DNA from: Crocodylus rhombifer
Taxonomy: Eukaryota; Chordata; Crocodylia; Crocodylidae
Assembly: GCA_038503035.1 (NCBI GenBank)
Contig: JAVSML010019048.1
Span: forward strand, 88,798 to 152,797
Direction: 5' to 3'
Length of the DNA stretch: 64,000 nt
Part shown: positions 12,958 through 25,574 of the stretch, piece by piece
Layout of the letters: each line of letters begins with the position of its first letter
Position numbering within the stretch: the stretch's first letter is position 1
Translations under genes and position numbers: made by a program
The notes under the pieces: generated by a model
What the model was told of the DNA's origin: nothing
The model's input: the letters and a program-made list of their open reading frames with translations, nothing else
Database searches by the model: none

Positions 12958-13055
12958 TTATAGAGAGATAGGAATTGCCAAGTCAGGTCAGACCGAAGAT
13001 CCATCTAGTCCATTATCTCTCATCTTATGATCAGCCACTGGTCTATGTGGAGGGA
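12958..13055 (+). repeat. Dispersed repeat fragment ('tcagaccgaagatccatctagtcc' type)
   Basis: The words GAATTGCCAAGTCAGGTCAGACC and ATCCATCTAGTCCATTATCT belong to a repeat that recurs across reptile and bird genomes in the form 'gaattgcca…tggatcagacc…ggtccatctagtcc'. The copy is short and old. I do not assign a class. Confidence 0.4.
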
Positions 13056-13059
13056 GAAA

Positions 13060-16000
13060 AGATGGAGGCGATACAAACTAAGTCTCAGCCCAATTCAGGA
13101 CACCACATAAACCCTTGCTTGAAGCACCTTTGAAGTCAATGAGATCAAAGCCTGCACTTACTACTATTATGCCTGTGCTTTCCTGGATCCTGTCTTAGTG
13201 CCCTCCCTTTTGTGGCAGTACCATGGTGAGAAATCACCCAGGCAGAAGGTGCGAGTGTGGAGCTGTGAAAGAGGAAATAGCAAATAGAGCACGTGAACAA
13301 AACTGTGAGGATTTCAAAGGGCAGCTCTGCCAGGGGATCCTCCGCCTTGAACCACAAGCTCATTCTCCTGGTTTTACTGAAGAGACTACCTGAATTGTCT
13401 TCCCACCAGTTATGTTTTCCTTCCCTCAGCAGCCAAAAAGTTTGTCATCTGCATGCCTCTCAGGTTCCTGCGCCCTGCTGGAGGTCACTGATTCACAGTA
13501 GCCAAGACTGGCAGCTAAGTAAATATGGTTTTAGGTTACCTAAGCCCAAATGTTGTCTGATCGATGTGACAACTCAGCACCTGGCCCTGGTGGGGGTTTA
13601 ACACGGGGCACGTGCAATGAGGTAGCTGCAATGCAAGCTGCCATGGCATCGTCACTATTACCTATGCAGGGCTCAGGGGAGTGTTACCTGGTGGGTACAC
13701 CTAGCAAAGCTGGAAGAGGAGCTCGAGGGCTCTGATTGTCAGAGAAGCTCGGCCAACTATAAAGCTGAATGGAATCCAGGCACCTAACTCCCCTCAGCTC
13801 CTTTGAAAATCTGCATCTCTCCCTGGGCAAAGGCCTGGGAAGGTTTCACCATGAGGGTACACAACAAATCCTTACCCCACTGAGTCTGAACCCAGGATCC
13901 ACACCAAAGGACCATGTGTCTGCTCCTGGAGACAAGGGAGCAACTGCAATAATGAGAGGGATTGGGCTGGGTTTCTGCCTCTAAAGGTAACATTCTTCAC
14001 TGATAACCTGCAGGGAGGGGATGGCACATATGGGTACTGGTTACAGGAGACCATCCCCTGCCATATACTGAGTCCATCAGAATATGCATCACAACCCACC
14101 ACTGAACTAGAACAGACCAGCTTCCTTAGAGTTGACTTCTTAGGGAAGAGGGAACCCTGCACAATTATGGCGCCGGTCATCCAAAACTCCATGGAGCTCG
14201 GGCCAGAAGGAACCAAAGATCACTTAACTCAATGGGTGTGATGTGCAGGGAGTTTCAACCTGGTTCTTCCTGTACTGAGTATGGATGAGTCTGCACATGA
14301 GATATCAGCTAAAGAATCACACACCCCCTTCTGTGGACTCCCAAGGAGAGGACACTCATCACAGGGCAAGCAGGAAGAGAGAGACCGTGAGACTGAATAG
14401 ACCAAGTAGTACTGACAACTGAACCAGCCATATATCAATAAGCAATTCACTAATTAACTGCCATAATACATTCTGGAGCCCTGTGCTTTTCCTCTGGGAA
14501 ACTTGCTATCGACCGTCCTGCACGCAGAAGGATTTCTTGCAGGTCCTTTTCTTTCTTTCCAAAATGGAACAGCATTGATAGACAACTGCCATGTTCAGCC
14601 CCAAAAGTGACTGTGGTTTGGTGGAGCTGTATGGAAAGAATCTGCTAAGGGCTGCAGACACCTTTGAGGTTTACATCTAATAAAAATGAGTAACAACTTC
14701 TTCTTTCCCATCCACGGGCCTCAAGCAACAGGAAAAAACCTCCACATGTTCTTTCCCTATGTTTCACTGACCCTTTGCTATTAAACCACGATCAATACTG
14801 TTATTTTTTTAAACAAAAGTGCAATGTTGCAACATGGCCTTGCATTTCATCAGGCCATCTCTCTGAACCTCGGTGCTAACTGACCTTGCGTCCACATTCT
14901 GCTCAGGAGCGAATTGTACCCTTTGAATCTGATTCACACCCTAGTTCAGCAGAAGTCTTTCGACTCACTCCAAACAGAATCTAGACCAGATCTCAAGATG
15001 GAGCTACTGTCTCCAAACAGTGCAATTTCAGCACATTACAGCCTCACCCATTTCCCCTGTAAAGGACAATATTGACATCCTGCTCTTTTAATTATAATCA
15101 AACAACATACTCTGGCTAATTAAGCTACCCAGTGGCTGTTCTGTACTCCAGGGTCTTTTTTCTTCAACACTCCATCAAAGACTATTCCCTGGAACAAGAA
15201 GCAAGTAACCTACAAAGGGAGGAAGCCAAGTGTCGTCTGGACTGAAAGGCAAGGAGCTATTGATTAACAGATTAACATAAAGCAAGGCCCTGCACAATTG
15301 AAGACATATTGTTCAGTAATTCAGCTTTAGGGTTTGCAGTCATAGCCAGCACACTTAGGAATGAAACCAGTTACAGATGTTCAGGCAGTGTGTGAATGAC
15401 ATAATTTTAGTAGCTCACTTTACTATTAAATAGCATAACTGTTGAGAGTGCAAGTTGTTCCCTGCCGTAAGTATTACATGACACGGTGTCACAAAGAACA
15501 TGCGAGGAAGGAATACAGCAGACTCGGGGAAAGTTAGGAAAGGCAATAGGAAGAGCAACTCAGTTTGAGAGAGGGAGATTCGGTGCATGAAAGTGATTGT
15601 GTGTACACCCGCTCTCATTCCTTGTATATGGCTAGACTAGGGCAGAAGAGCCCAAATCCTTAGTTAAAAGGAAAAAACACATCCCTTATGTGTTCTGGAT
15701 TACATTGACATATGAATACACAATGACTGAAACACAACATAAAATGCAAAGCAGCAATACAAATCAACCCAGTAGTCCTGGGTAATGCTGTTCAAATAAC
15801 TGACCATAGCATTTTGGAGGCTGCTTTGCTCATAGAAAAGAATTAAATTCTAGGGATTGGGGGCTGCAATTCTAATTGCCAACACGGACAGGAAGAAGCT
15901 GAAATTCTGATAGGGTTTCTTTTTTCCCCTCCACCAGGAAACAGGTGAAAAACATCCACCTCAAAAAGACTTTCCAAAACCAACAAGCTTGGGGAAAAAA

Positions 16001-17395
16001 ATGTTCAATGTGATCAATCAAAACCTGTAACTGCAGCATAACTTGGACATTAAATGTCCATACAATTTGGACGTTTGGGCTGAAATAGGATAGTTCATCA
16101 ATTTTATACCTCCTTCTGCTAATCCCTTTTCAAGTAACCCACGTCAGGAAGCAGGTCAGAAACCAAGAACTGTTCACAAAACCAGATCTGTTTCAACACA
16201 TCAACATCTTCCAGTAAAGAAAAAATAAGTTCCTCTAAAAATTGCAGTGGACCTGTGTGCAAGACCAGTTACGCATGCACGGACATTTGCGACTTCAAAG
16301 GCATGAACACTCACTTTACAATGGTTTCAAAAGTAACCAGCGTCACTTTCCACAAGAGCAGGAGGGTTTGAGCCAGCAGCGTAGCCAGACTGTAATGCAA
16401 AGAATTGCGTTCTGCCTGGCTGAAGTTCCACAAAGAATTCAAATACTTTGCATATAATAGTCCGATAAACAAACAGGTCGGGTTACCTTTGGAAACAGTG
16501 CATCTTTTCCTAGTTGACAAAGGACTTGGCTCAGCAAGATACTCAAAACACACTAAAATTGCCTACTGAAGCCAGCGAGAGCTGAGGGAGCTCAGGACCT
16601 ACCCCGCAGAATTAAGCCTTAATTAAATTTAGCAGAGTGCCTGATCTGCCGAGTTGCAATGAGGACAAAAGGCAGTAGCAGGCAAATTCTACCAGTGCCC
16701 TTCAGTCTTTTTGCTGTGACTGTTGGGCTATTTATTTAGTCAAGACAGAAGTTACCCTGCTTTGGGGCATGTACAATTTAGGGGCACGCACATGTTTCAG
16801 CATCTTACTCACTGTTTCTCTGGGCTCAGATTCTTCTGCTTCAAACAGACAAGTTCCCTCTCCTTAAAGGGGAATAGAAGCTAGAGTGGCCCTTGCTAGA
16901 AAACGCAGGCCAGTCAGGTTTTCATTGCTAGAAAGCTGCAAAGCCACCACAACTCCTTCCTCTCCCATCGTTAAAAATGCAATTATTAAGTGCTCTGCTT
17001 GCTGAAAGGTTACCACACTCTACCTAGGAGCCAGTTAGGATCTTTACACAAAGCCTCTATGAGCATGGAAAGGCCAAGGAAATATTTTTGTGAAGACAGA
17101 CTGCCATGTGCTTTCAAAAGTGCTGGGCACCTGCAGCCCATGCTGGTATTAAATGGAGATGCCAACCATCCTCATGTGCAAAGAAACAAATCAACCCCTT
17201 TCTTGGTTCCTGAGCTTTGGCAGACCCAGTGAGCCCGCAGAGTCACAACAGGATGTTTCAGAAGAAAGCAAAAACTCACCAAAAATGTTAAGCAAGCAGA
17301 CTTCAAGTTCACTGCTCCCCTTACCCAGGCATTCGGGTGCAAGAACAAGCTGCCCTGCCTGATACCCCTGTAAATCAGCGCCCTGCCCGCCACTC
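13060..17395. other. Unique sequence, probable intron or intergenic
   Basis: I find no gene, RNA gene or clear repeat. Composition is AT-rich until it rises sharply near 17.4 kb at the start of the CpG island. If the exon proposed at 17,920-17,959 is real, this stretch is the start of its first intron on the minus strand. Confidence 0.4.
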
Positions 17396-17399
17396 AGCT

Positions 17400-18150
17400 G
17401 AATGCAGACAAGGTGGGACAGGGAGCTCCCTTTTCACGCTCAACTAAGTCACAAAGCCAAAGACACAGCGCATGCACAGCCAAATGCTCAGGGCAAAGCC
17501 CATATGTTCGGGGCTTGCCGGCCCCGGGGGCAACAGACAGAAGACACGGCACAAGTGGGGGGCCCAGAGAGCTGCCTGCACGCCAACACCCCCACCGGAC
17601 AGCTGCACGGGGCCGCGCTGGCCGCAGGCGGGAGCAGCCCGGGTCTCGGCGCCCCGAGCAGCGGCGGGAGCGCAGGGTGCCGGCGGAGCTGCGCGGGGCC
17701 GCAGTTTTCAGCACGCGGCCACGGCCGGTTTCTGGGGAGGGCCCGGGGAGCGGCGCTGCTTCCAGGGACGGGGCCGGCGGGTCCCGCTTCACCTGCGCAC
17801 GGGGCGCAGCCGGGGCAGCGGGGCGGACACGGGGCAGGACCGGGCGGCCCCCGTGCTCCCCGGGCCAGGGCAGCCCAAAGCAATGCCCGGCTCCCCGAGC
17901 GGGGGGCAGCGGCACGTACCCAGCGCGATGAGCGCCACCTCCGCGGCCGCGCCGAGCATGCTGCCCGCGTCCGCTCGCTGCGCCGCGCCGGCCCCGACTG
18001 GGCTGGGCTGGGCTGGGCTCCCGCGGGCGGCGCCGCCGCCGCTGCCGGCGGAAATGGGGGCGGATTCACCTTGCCGCTGCTGGGACCTGCCCGCGCCGGA
18101 GCACACCGGGCAGCTCGTCAGGCGCGGGGTGCGGAGCAGAGCTGCAGATC
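17400..18150. promoter_or_regulatory. CpG island, probable promoter
   Basis: This block is strongly GC-rich and dense in CpG, in contrast to flanks that are AT-rich and CpG-poor. It contains many GC-box-like GGGCGG/CCCGCC words, runs such as GGGCTGGGCTGGGCTGGGCT near 18,000, and no TATA box in a convincing place. Long frames of 130-370 codons on both strands come from the lack of stop codons at this composition and are not genes. The minus-strand ATG and splice donor at 17,959-17,911 suggest it drives a minus-strand gene. Confidence 0.7.
17920..17959 (-). CDS. Candidate first coding exon (MLGAAAEVALIAL…)
   Basis: On the minus strand an ATG at 17,959 opens 13 codons, reading Met-Leu-Gly-Ala-Ala-Ala-Glu-Val-Ala-Leu-Ile-Ala-Leu. 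After one further G comes a good donor, G|GTACGTG, at 17,919-17,911. The exon is 40 nt, so the split codon is in phase 1. The peptide is hydrophobic and could start a signal or membrane segment. Position inside a CpG island, near the boundary with flanking AT-rich DNA, is typical for a vertebrate first exon. The frame stays open past the donor, so the splice is inferred. I do not recognise the gene, and no second exon is convincing between 1 and 17.4 kb; the intron may run beyond the window. Confidence 0.35.
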
Positions 18151-18400
18151 TGGCAGGCGAGCCAGAGCCACAAGTGGGAGGCATTGGGCGGGGGGCGGAA
18201 AGCGGGGCAGCACATCGAGTTGGGGAGCAGAGGGTGGATCAGCAGATCAGGCACAGGACAAGGAGCAGGAAGCAGAGCAGCACATCAGGCAGGGGCACAG
18301 GCTGGGGAGCAGAGACCAGAGCATCCTATCAGGCGAGGGACTGCGAGCAGAGCAGCAAATCAGGCAGGGAGGGAACAGAAAGCAGAGCAGCAGTAAGGGG
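18150..18400. repeat. Degenerate minisatellite beside the CpG island
   Basis: Imperfect units of about 30-45 bases repeat the words GCAGAGCAGCA, CATCAGGCA and GGGGAGCAGAG at least five times, for example near 18,205, 18,275, 18,320, 18,345 and 18,382. Unit lengths vary, so this is an old tandem array. Frames through it, rich in Gln, Ala and Arg, are repeats and not genes. Confidence 0.6.
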
Positions 18401-19920
18401 AAGGGATCCATGTGGCATTCAGGGAGGGTGAGGGGCTCATTTGTGGTACACCTGCCAAAAAAGGTGACCCCCACTGGGCTGGGGTATCCAAAGCCTGAGC
18501 CTGGTGTGGCCTGGTAGGTGCCAAGTCCTGCAGCTCTATAGCAGGTCTGACCTGCTTGGATGGATGCAGACAACACAGGCTCTGTAAAAATGGAGGGCTC
18601 CCCTCTCCTATTGATTGGCTCAGTAGTACAGAAACAGTCAGAGAATCAATACGGCTTCCTCAAAATATCTTGCAAAGGACAAACACAAGCAGGCATATCC
18701 GGGCATGAGCAATCTGGTCCCCAAATAGTCGTAATGCATTTGCTGTGGCGGGGGCTCATTGCCAATTGAATGATAGTTTCAGAAATGACTGGTTTGGATG
18801 TAAGTGATCTCCTAAGAGCGTCTCCGGTTCCTACAGCGCCTCTGGCTCCAAATGGTCCTAAGCTGCTTATCAGCCATTTGCACCAGGTGCCAATGAAACA
18901 GCCTCTCCAGGCAAGCAGCCACTGCACCACACATTGGCACAAGACGGGGGTGGAGGGGAAACAGGCACAAAGACTTTAAAGACCCTCTGGGACAGATGGG
19001 GATCAGCTGATGAGAGCTCTTCCCCCTAAGCCCTGTCCCCTTCCAACCACCTGCATAGAGTTCATTTTGGATGAATGAAGACCTAAGCTGTCCAGTGAGT
19101 GAACAGAGTCACATGGTGGCAGCACTGGATCAGGATGCAAAGTCCTGTGTGAGCCTTTGGCCCTTCGTTGCACGGTGCATCAGCTCCACATCTAATAATA
19201 ATCCATCCTCTCTCCCACCTGCTGCCTGTCTTCTCTGTATAAACCCTACGGTCTTCGGGTCAGAGGCTGCCTCTAATTTTGTGTGTGTGCAGCCGCTCCC
19301 ACAATGCTGCCCTGATCCTGGGGAGAGTTTTTAGGCACCACTCATGCAAATACAAGGATGAGGCTAAGTTTTCAGTGTGCCGTGCTAAGGTGTCTCCATG
19401 TGTCAAAGTGAGGACTGCAGGGTCTGGAACAAGGAGGTGCATCTGTTGTGAAGAGTAGCTTTGGATGTGGAGTCTGTTGAATACAAGACATCCACTGTCC
19501 TGTAAGTCCAGCTCAGGAGCCTGTTGCCAGAAAGCTGGAGGCCGGAGCCCTCCAAAATGAAGTTCTGTCTTGAAAACAACAAGAAGCACAGAGACCACTT
19601 GCTTACCCATCTGGGCTGTAGTTTTTTGGAGGGCAGGGGTCAGGAGGAAGCTGGGGCACTGCCCTTCCCTTTGCATATCTGTCTCATTGCAAGCTCTCAG
19701 ATTGCATCATCAACCACAAGGGCATTCTTTCATTTCCAGCTGGCTGAGAGACTACGCCCCTTCCTCTCCGATGCAGGTCCTACCTTGGTGATCCATGCCT
19801 TTGTCACCTCCGACGCAATGGGCTGCAGCTGGGCCCGGGTGGGAAAGCCACCTGGAAACTTGGGGTAGGGCCGAAAGCAGCTACATTCCTCTGAGGTGGG
19901 GCAAGCTGGCAGAGATGTGA
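18401..19920. other. Unique sequence; one open minus-strand frame
   Basis: No gene is established. A minus-strand frame from about 19,570 to 19,260 follows a good acceptor-like TTGTTGTTTTCAAG and ends at TGA, but its translation is unfamiliar. The neighbouring upstream 'exon' turned out to be a CR1 tail, so I do not call a gene. Confidence 0.35.
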
Positions 19921-20100
19921 TGTATAGAACAGAAGGCCACAAGAAACTGTCGTCATCATCATCATCCAGTTTGCCCTCCTGCAGAATGTAGGCTGCATTT
20001 GACTCCCCTGTTTGCAGATCTCTTAGGGGAAAAAATAATCCAGGCTTGATTAAAAAATTGCCAGTGATGGAGAGTCCCCTACAGCCCTTGGTAAACTGCT
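19921..20100 (-). mobile_element. CR1 3' end, antisense
   Basis: Read on the minus strand, the order is: GACTCTCCATCACTGG, a TTTTTAATCAAG word, CTAAGAGATCTG, CAGGAGGGCAAACTGGATGATGATG, a TGGCCTT word and a TTCTATA end near 19,921. This is the order of a CR1 3' region, where the last coding residues are followed by '…ggaggtcagactagatgatc…tggccttggaatctatg'. The GAT repeat gives a spurious run of Asp codons in one frame, which can mimic an exon. Confidence 0.7.
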
Positions 20101-21670
20101 TTGAAGGTACATTTCACTCAGCCTTAAAATCTTTGCCTTATTCTAGTCTGACTTCATCTAGCTTCAGCGTCCAGCCATTCAGTCTTGTTATAACTTTATC
20201 TGGGAGACAGGAGCCCCAAAGAGGCCTGTCCCACACTGTGAATCTGGCATCTCATGTACTGCAGTGACCAATGTCCCTTCCATGGTTCCATGACCCCCCA
20301 AATGTTTTGTTACTTGTCTCACTGTACTGGCCTCAGTTCCTGGAATGAAGCGATTGCAAGAGAATCCCAGCATCTGGAAAACTACGGCTATGATAAAAAG
20401 CATGGAGACCCTGGAAATCCAGGAAGCAGAAGGCAATTAAAATTTATACCTGATTTTAAAATTATTTAAGCCAGTCTCGCGATTTGGGGGGGGCCTTGAA
20501 TTTAGCAATACTATTTCCAGTGATAAGAGACTGAGTTTTTTGCCCCTCACCCCTCTTTTGGAGATGTTTCCTTTCCTTGTTTCCTCCTGTTCTGAAATCC
20601 TGCTGCAGCCTTGACACGTTAGGAACCATGTGACCCATAGGGATGATGCTGGAGATAACCAGAAGCTGTGGCTCAGCAGCACTAAAAGTTCTGCTGTCAC
20701 GTTCTGGGGGCTGCTTTGATAAGCACATGGAGGGCACAGGCGGGAGACAATTCCCTGGCTTTGCTGTGAGAAAAAGCATCTCTGCTGCATTGTTTCTAAC
20801 ATCTGTTCCCTAGAAGCTGGCTGAAAACATCAATCCAAAAACAGAGACTGTCCTGGTAACATCATTCACCCACTCTGTGTTCACAATTGTGCTACTTCCC
20901 CCTTGATTTCCATTCCTCCCTCCCACATGCTGCTTACCATGATATTTATTTGTAAATAAAAGTTTTCTCCACTGCAATAAGCCTCCCACTGCTGGTCTGA
21001 TTCATGCACAGAGACAGATGCCATCTCCACAAAATTATGGCGACAGCAAGTGAATCAGGCAAGATTAGCAGCATGGTTTGGTGAGAGAGCAGAGAGAGAT
21101 CTCCGTAAGGAAAGACTCACTCTCAGAGGAGGGGATGGGACCTGGAATGGCGTTGTCATAGGGTAGGAAGTTTTGTGAAGCCAGCTGCATTTTTTCTCTC
21201 TGTAAATCATAATAATCCTTCGTTCTCACACAGCACATCGTTCTCACTTTTTAAAGTGCCTTAGGAGCATTGGAGATAGGCACTGAAATGGTGCAGAATA
21301 ACTGAATAACTGGCTGCTCAGTTCACTGCCTGAGCAGAGAAACGGGAAAATTTTGTCTCCGTTCAAACATTTGGTTTTGGATCTTTCTTAAACCCTTTTT
21401 GAAATCAGTTGCTGGCAGTTTTCAAATTGAAAATGTTTTGCAATGAAAAATCAAAACGATTCATTTACAAATGTTTTGACTTTACCAGATTTACTTTTCC
21501 ATGCAAATTTATGAAAGTTTCAGCCCCCTCCAAATGGCATTTTTGGGCAAATAAAACAAAGTGCCTGGCTTTTGTCAGTATGGGGGAGTGAGGAGGAGTG
21601 AGTGGCTGAGGCATCTCGCTATGAAGCCAGAGGAGGAGGCTGAGTCTTATAACAAAGACTGGAACCCACT
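20101..21670. other. Unique sequence, no gene recognised
   Basis: No feature is supported. Minus-strand frames at 20,188-20,436 and 20,437-20,802 have no recognisable domain. A G run near 20,485 is the only compositional oddity. Confidence 0.4.
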
Positions 21671-21674
21671 GAAC

Positions 21675-21830
21675 CCAGCTATAGATATCCCTATTTCACA
21701 GATGAGGAAATTGAGTCATGCATAGGTGAAGGGCCTAAGCCAAGGTCACACAGCAGGGCAGTGGTAGAGTAGCAAACACTGACCAAGCCTCCTGATTCCT
21801 AGTTTAGTGCCAAATGCTACCCCACAATAT
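21675..21830 (-). repeat. MIR/CORE-type SINE, antisense
   Basis: The plus strand shows CCCTATTTCACAGATGAGGAAATTGAG, AAGGTCACACAGC and AGCCTCCTGATTCCTAGT. These are the reverse complement of the standard MIR-like order (actgggattcaggaggcct, gtgtgaccttgg, ctcaatttcctcatctgtgaaa). The copy is recognisable over about 150 bases. Confidence 0.7.
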
Positions 21831-24515
21831 ATCTGGGGCTGGTAAAAAATGCCAATATGACAACCTTGAAACCCTCTGTTTATTGCTTCCTTCTCTGAAG
21901 AGCAGCTTGATTTCCACAACGTACATGCAAATCCTTGGTTCCTGACTGTGCCTGTCAATTCCAGAGGTGATGTTTATGACAAGAAAACATTCTTGCAAAG
22001 GATGGAAATGAACTGCCTGGTTTATTGTATGCAGGACCCTTGCACAACCTTCTGCTAGCTGCCTACCAGCCTGAGTTCCCAGCGACCACGACATTCGTGG
22101 CTCTGTAGCTCGCTACCTGAGTTACGTTTATTTGGGATTTTGACGATTTCCTACCGTTATGAAACCACACACAATTATTTAATTGTTTCCTCCAAGGCTT
22201 GGCAAGTTAAAACTGAAATGCTAGAAGCAAGTTCAGCTTTCTCCCCAAATAGTTATGTCTTTGTTAGTAATTTGTGCTGCTTTTCCTAAGTAAAGTAACT
22301 ATTTTTTAGAAGGTAACTGAAAAGCTATGGGCAAGTCCTACTTAGCTCAAAGCTTTGCTGTCTGTCAGAGCTGACAAAGCTGAACTACTCTCCTGGTCAT
22401 TTTTTTCTGGCTGGGTGTAGCTAGCCCTTTTGGGTTCCTTGAGTGGTTTGCTTTCACCATAGCTACTGGAGTCAAGTGATAACAGCACACTTAGAGCTTC
22501 GTGAAAGAAAAGTATGTTTCTTGTCTTTGTAGATGCAGAGAAAAGCTTGGCAACAGGTAATGAGTGCAAAGTAAAGGTTCAGGCAGAGCAACATTTTGTG
22601 TCATTTTAAAAAAAAATCTCATTTTTAAGCCCCAAATTATCTTTTTAAGGCTGGACTTGTTTTTTGCATGCCGGGACAGGTCCATGAAATACTAGGTTTA
22701 TATAAGAACAGGAAAGATGGGAAACAGTGTTAAGTGTGGAAGGATCATCCAGTGAAAGTAAGACTGGCCTAAGGCAGCAGCCTAGGACAAAGGCCACTCA
22801 AGGTCAGCTCCCTCCTATGCCACTGCTTTTCTGTGCAGTACTGGACACTCCCTTTAGTCCCTCAAACTTTAGATGTGATGCACTGTGAAAGGGACATGAG
22901 CGCTTCTCATAAAAGAGCTTAAATGCTTCTTGCAATTATTTTGCTGGAGAGGAGAAGGCTATATCTCCTTGACCCTCAGTTGCAAAGAGGTAGAAACATA
23001 GTCTGTAATGGTTGGAAGAGTGAGAGGATACAAACTAAATATTAACTAACTATGTTCAGTGTTCACTCAGGCTGATGGGCTCCAAGGTCTAGGCCAAGAC
23101 ATAAGAACTACTTAAGTTCCACTTAAGCTCCTGTGTTTTAAGTGGTGTGTTGGCTTTGTACTGCCTATCTGCACCAGGGCAAACCTCAGCCTTCAGAGTC
23201 CATCACCAAAAATGATCTGCTGCCCCATTTTCCCGACAGAGATTCTTTTAAACTGTGTTTAAAATATTCTGGTGTGGCAGTACAAAAATAAAAAAAAATA
23301 AAAATCCACCTATATCCCGTCCCGAAGCAGCACTTAACAAGGGGTCTGTGTGTTTGTGTCCAACGTAAAAGACTCAGGCCATGTGTTTATTTTGGATTAC
23401 AAATGAGAAAATGAGGAAAAGCAAAAAGACCAAGTTTTTCATTCTGCCCCACCTTGACTTCTTGCACAGAAACAAATTGTAGCTGGCTAGATGTTTTTGG
23501 CTTCCACCTTGAATAAAAATCAATCAGTCTAGAACAACCAATGGCATTCTGAGTTGTTCTCTTGTTTGTTTTGGTTTTATTCACATATTTTTGTAAGTTA
23601 AGCAAAATATTATGCCAAAGGTCAGGGCTCTGGTTATGTTGCTGCATTGTCTATTTATGGGTCCATGAATTCAACCCATAGGCCCATACATCTAATGGTC
23701 TTTCTTGGGACTCAAAAGGCTGGGAAGGGTTTTAGTTATGTAATTGTCATAAAAGCAGCAAGGGTCACGATATTAAAATACAGAAAAACTCTCTGAACAT
23801 ATATCTGCCAGATGAGCATTTGGGATAGGAACACCTAGAAGAGCTCTCCCATTCCTTTGCAAACATCTTTAAATGTGCATCCATTTCATTTACCTGTCTC
23901 CATAGTGGATCTCCCATATTCTCAATTCAGATTTTAAAACCATCTATAATCTGTCCATCTGTATACCACAAACCATGGACTTTTACTCAGCTACCCTTAT
24001 AAAGTCAAATAATTCATGTTTGATTTCTGATGTGTCTGTCAGAAAGACACCCTGTCTTGAATGTCAAGAGAGGGAGAACCCACCAGCACCCTGGCTAGCT
24101 TGCAGCAGTTGCTAATTCTCTCACCATTAAAAATGCCTGCTTTATTTCTCACTTGAATTTTTTCAGCTCAAAATAATAAACTTTTCTTCTTGTCATGCCT
24201 TTCACTGCTTGCTTACAGACCCCCAGTATCTTCTCCCCATGGGACTACATGGTAGTAAAGTCATCTCTTCATCTTCTTTTTGGCTTACTGCATTTTTAAC
24301 TTTCTCACTGGAAGGCTTTTTATCCAACCCTTGAGTCATTTCTGTAGCTCTCATTCCCCCCACCCTTTCAGTTTTTTACCATCTTTTTTTTAGAAATGCA
24401 GATGCAATTATTCCAATATCGGTTTTGCCAATACCATGCACAGAAGACCAAAAAAAAAAAAAATCACTTCTGCCACTTCAAAATCAGTATTTAAAGGATG
24501 AGCACCTGTTATGTT
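21831..24515. other. Unique sequence with an oligo-A tract
   Basis: No gene or classified repeat is recognised. The DNA is AT-rich, with A-rich patches near 23,287 and a 14-base A run at 24,450-24,463 that may be the tail of an old retroposon. Confidence 0.4.
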
Positions 24516-24519
24516 GCTG

Positions 24520-24745
24520 CCACAGAAGCCACACTAGCAGGTGGTGATTTGACCAATGCCGCAGAGGTCGGTCTAAATGGGCCTTTGGTGAGGCCGTGGA
24601 ATCGTGCTGCGGGAGCCCCGTGCCTGTGGAGCGCCTGTGTTCCTATCCTGTGACTGGCGCTTTTATACCGAGGACCCTCGCACCACTCGTTCTACCCAGC
24701 CAGGGACCTGACTAGAGAAGAAAATGAGTCCCGGAGGTGTACTGG
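24520..24745 (+). promoter_or_regulatory. Short CpG-richer patch with TATA-like box
   Basis: CpG density rises for about 200 bases in an AT-rich setting. A CTTTTATACCG word at about 24,659 lies some 63 bases upstream of an ATG at 24,724, which opens a 75-codon frame without a recognisable domain. This could be a small promoter, or the GC-rich end of an unclassified repeat. I cannot decide between them. Confidence 0.2.
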
Positions 24746-24949
24746 GGCGGAACAGAGGCGCTCAGTCTCCAGCCCTGCGAGTCCAAGCACTCAGGAAAGG
24801 AACTGCTGCAGGTCACAATGCATGGACAAACTGGAGCTTTGTTCAGTTGTCCTTGTTCTGCCTTTTTCTCTATCATTCGCTTTGTGCCTATCTGGCAGCC
24901 TCCTTCCTCTGCTCCCAGCTAGTGCTGCCTACCCAGTTCTTAGAAAGTT

Positions 24950-25570
24950 GAGTCAGCTAAAGGATAGTGAGGGTGTTGGTTCCGCACATGGTCAGTTCCT
25001 GTATATCTAGCAATGGCCCCATCGTGCATGGTTCTAAGAAACCTCAAAGGGAAGCCAATGGGGCCGGAAGGGATGGGCCTGCGGCAGCCTCACACCCCAC
25101 GTATGTATGATGGAAGGCAGCACTGGAACAACCCTCCCACCCTCGCAGCTGCATTCAAGCATGCAAAGAAAACATGACCGGAGTTGACATAAGGAAGGAA
25201 GTGCACCACATGCTGGGGAACGTGGGAAAGAAAACACAGCTTCTCACCAGTTGCCGCAGCTTCACTCAGGGTTAAACTCCCCTGGCTCTAGCTGACCCTG
25301 CTCCCACAGAAATGAGTCACCAGAGCCACCTTCTGCAGAGAAAGGTAAATGATTACAAACATCATAAGGTGTAGAGACAGGCCTAGAGGTGGGAGGCTAC
25401 CTGGGATGACTAAGAGGCCTCGGCATGCTAGGCATTCATTCTTCCAGCTGTAACTGAGCATGATTTCCTGTGTGGGAAGGAGTCCCAGCCCAAGACGGGT
25501 GCAACAGGTCTAGCTGGATGAGGGGGAGGGAGGAAGACCCCAGAAGAAAACTCAGTATACTCTGAGTTCC
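24950..25570. other. Unique sequence, no gene recognised
   Basis: No feature can be supported between the TATA-like patch and the truncated hAT element. Confidence 0.4.
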
Positions 25571-25574
25571 CTGC

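Noticed and set aside
17402..18517. A 371-codon plus-strand frame and several long overlapping frames.
   Set aside because: They lie in a CpG island and a GC-rich minisatellite where stop codons are rare. Frames are open on both strands at once and show no domain.
19260..19570. A following minus-strand frame with a good acceptor (TTGTTTTCAAG), in phase with the rejected exon.
   Set aside because: Its support depended on joining to a segment that proved to be CR1. On its own it is a chance-length frame without recognisable domain.
19730..20030. A minus-strand 'exon' with an acceptor-like start, a run of Asp codons and a WITK|GTAGGA donor.
   Set aside because: The same bases read as the 3' end of an antisense CR1 (GACTCTCCATCACTGG … GGAGGGCAAACTGGATGATGATG … TGGCCTT … TTCTATA). 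The Asp run is the CR1 'gatgatc' word expanded.
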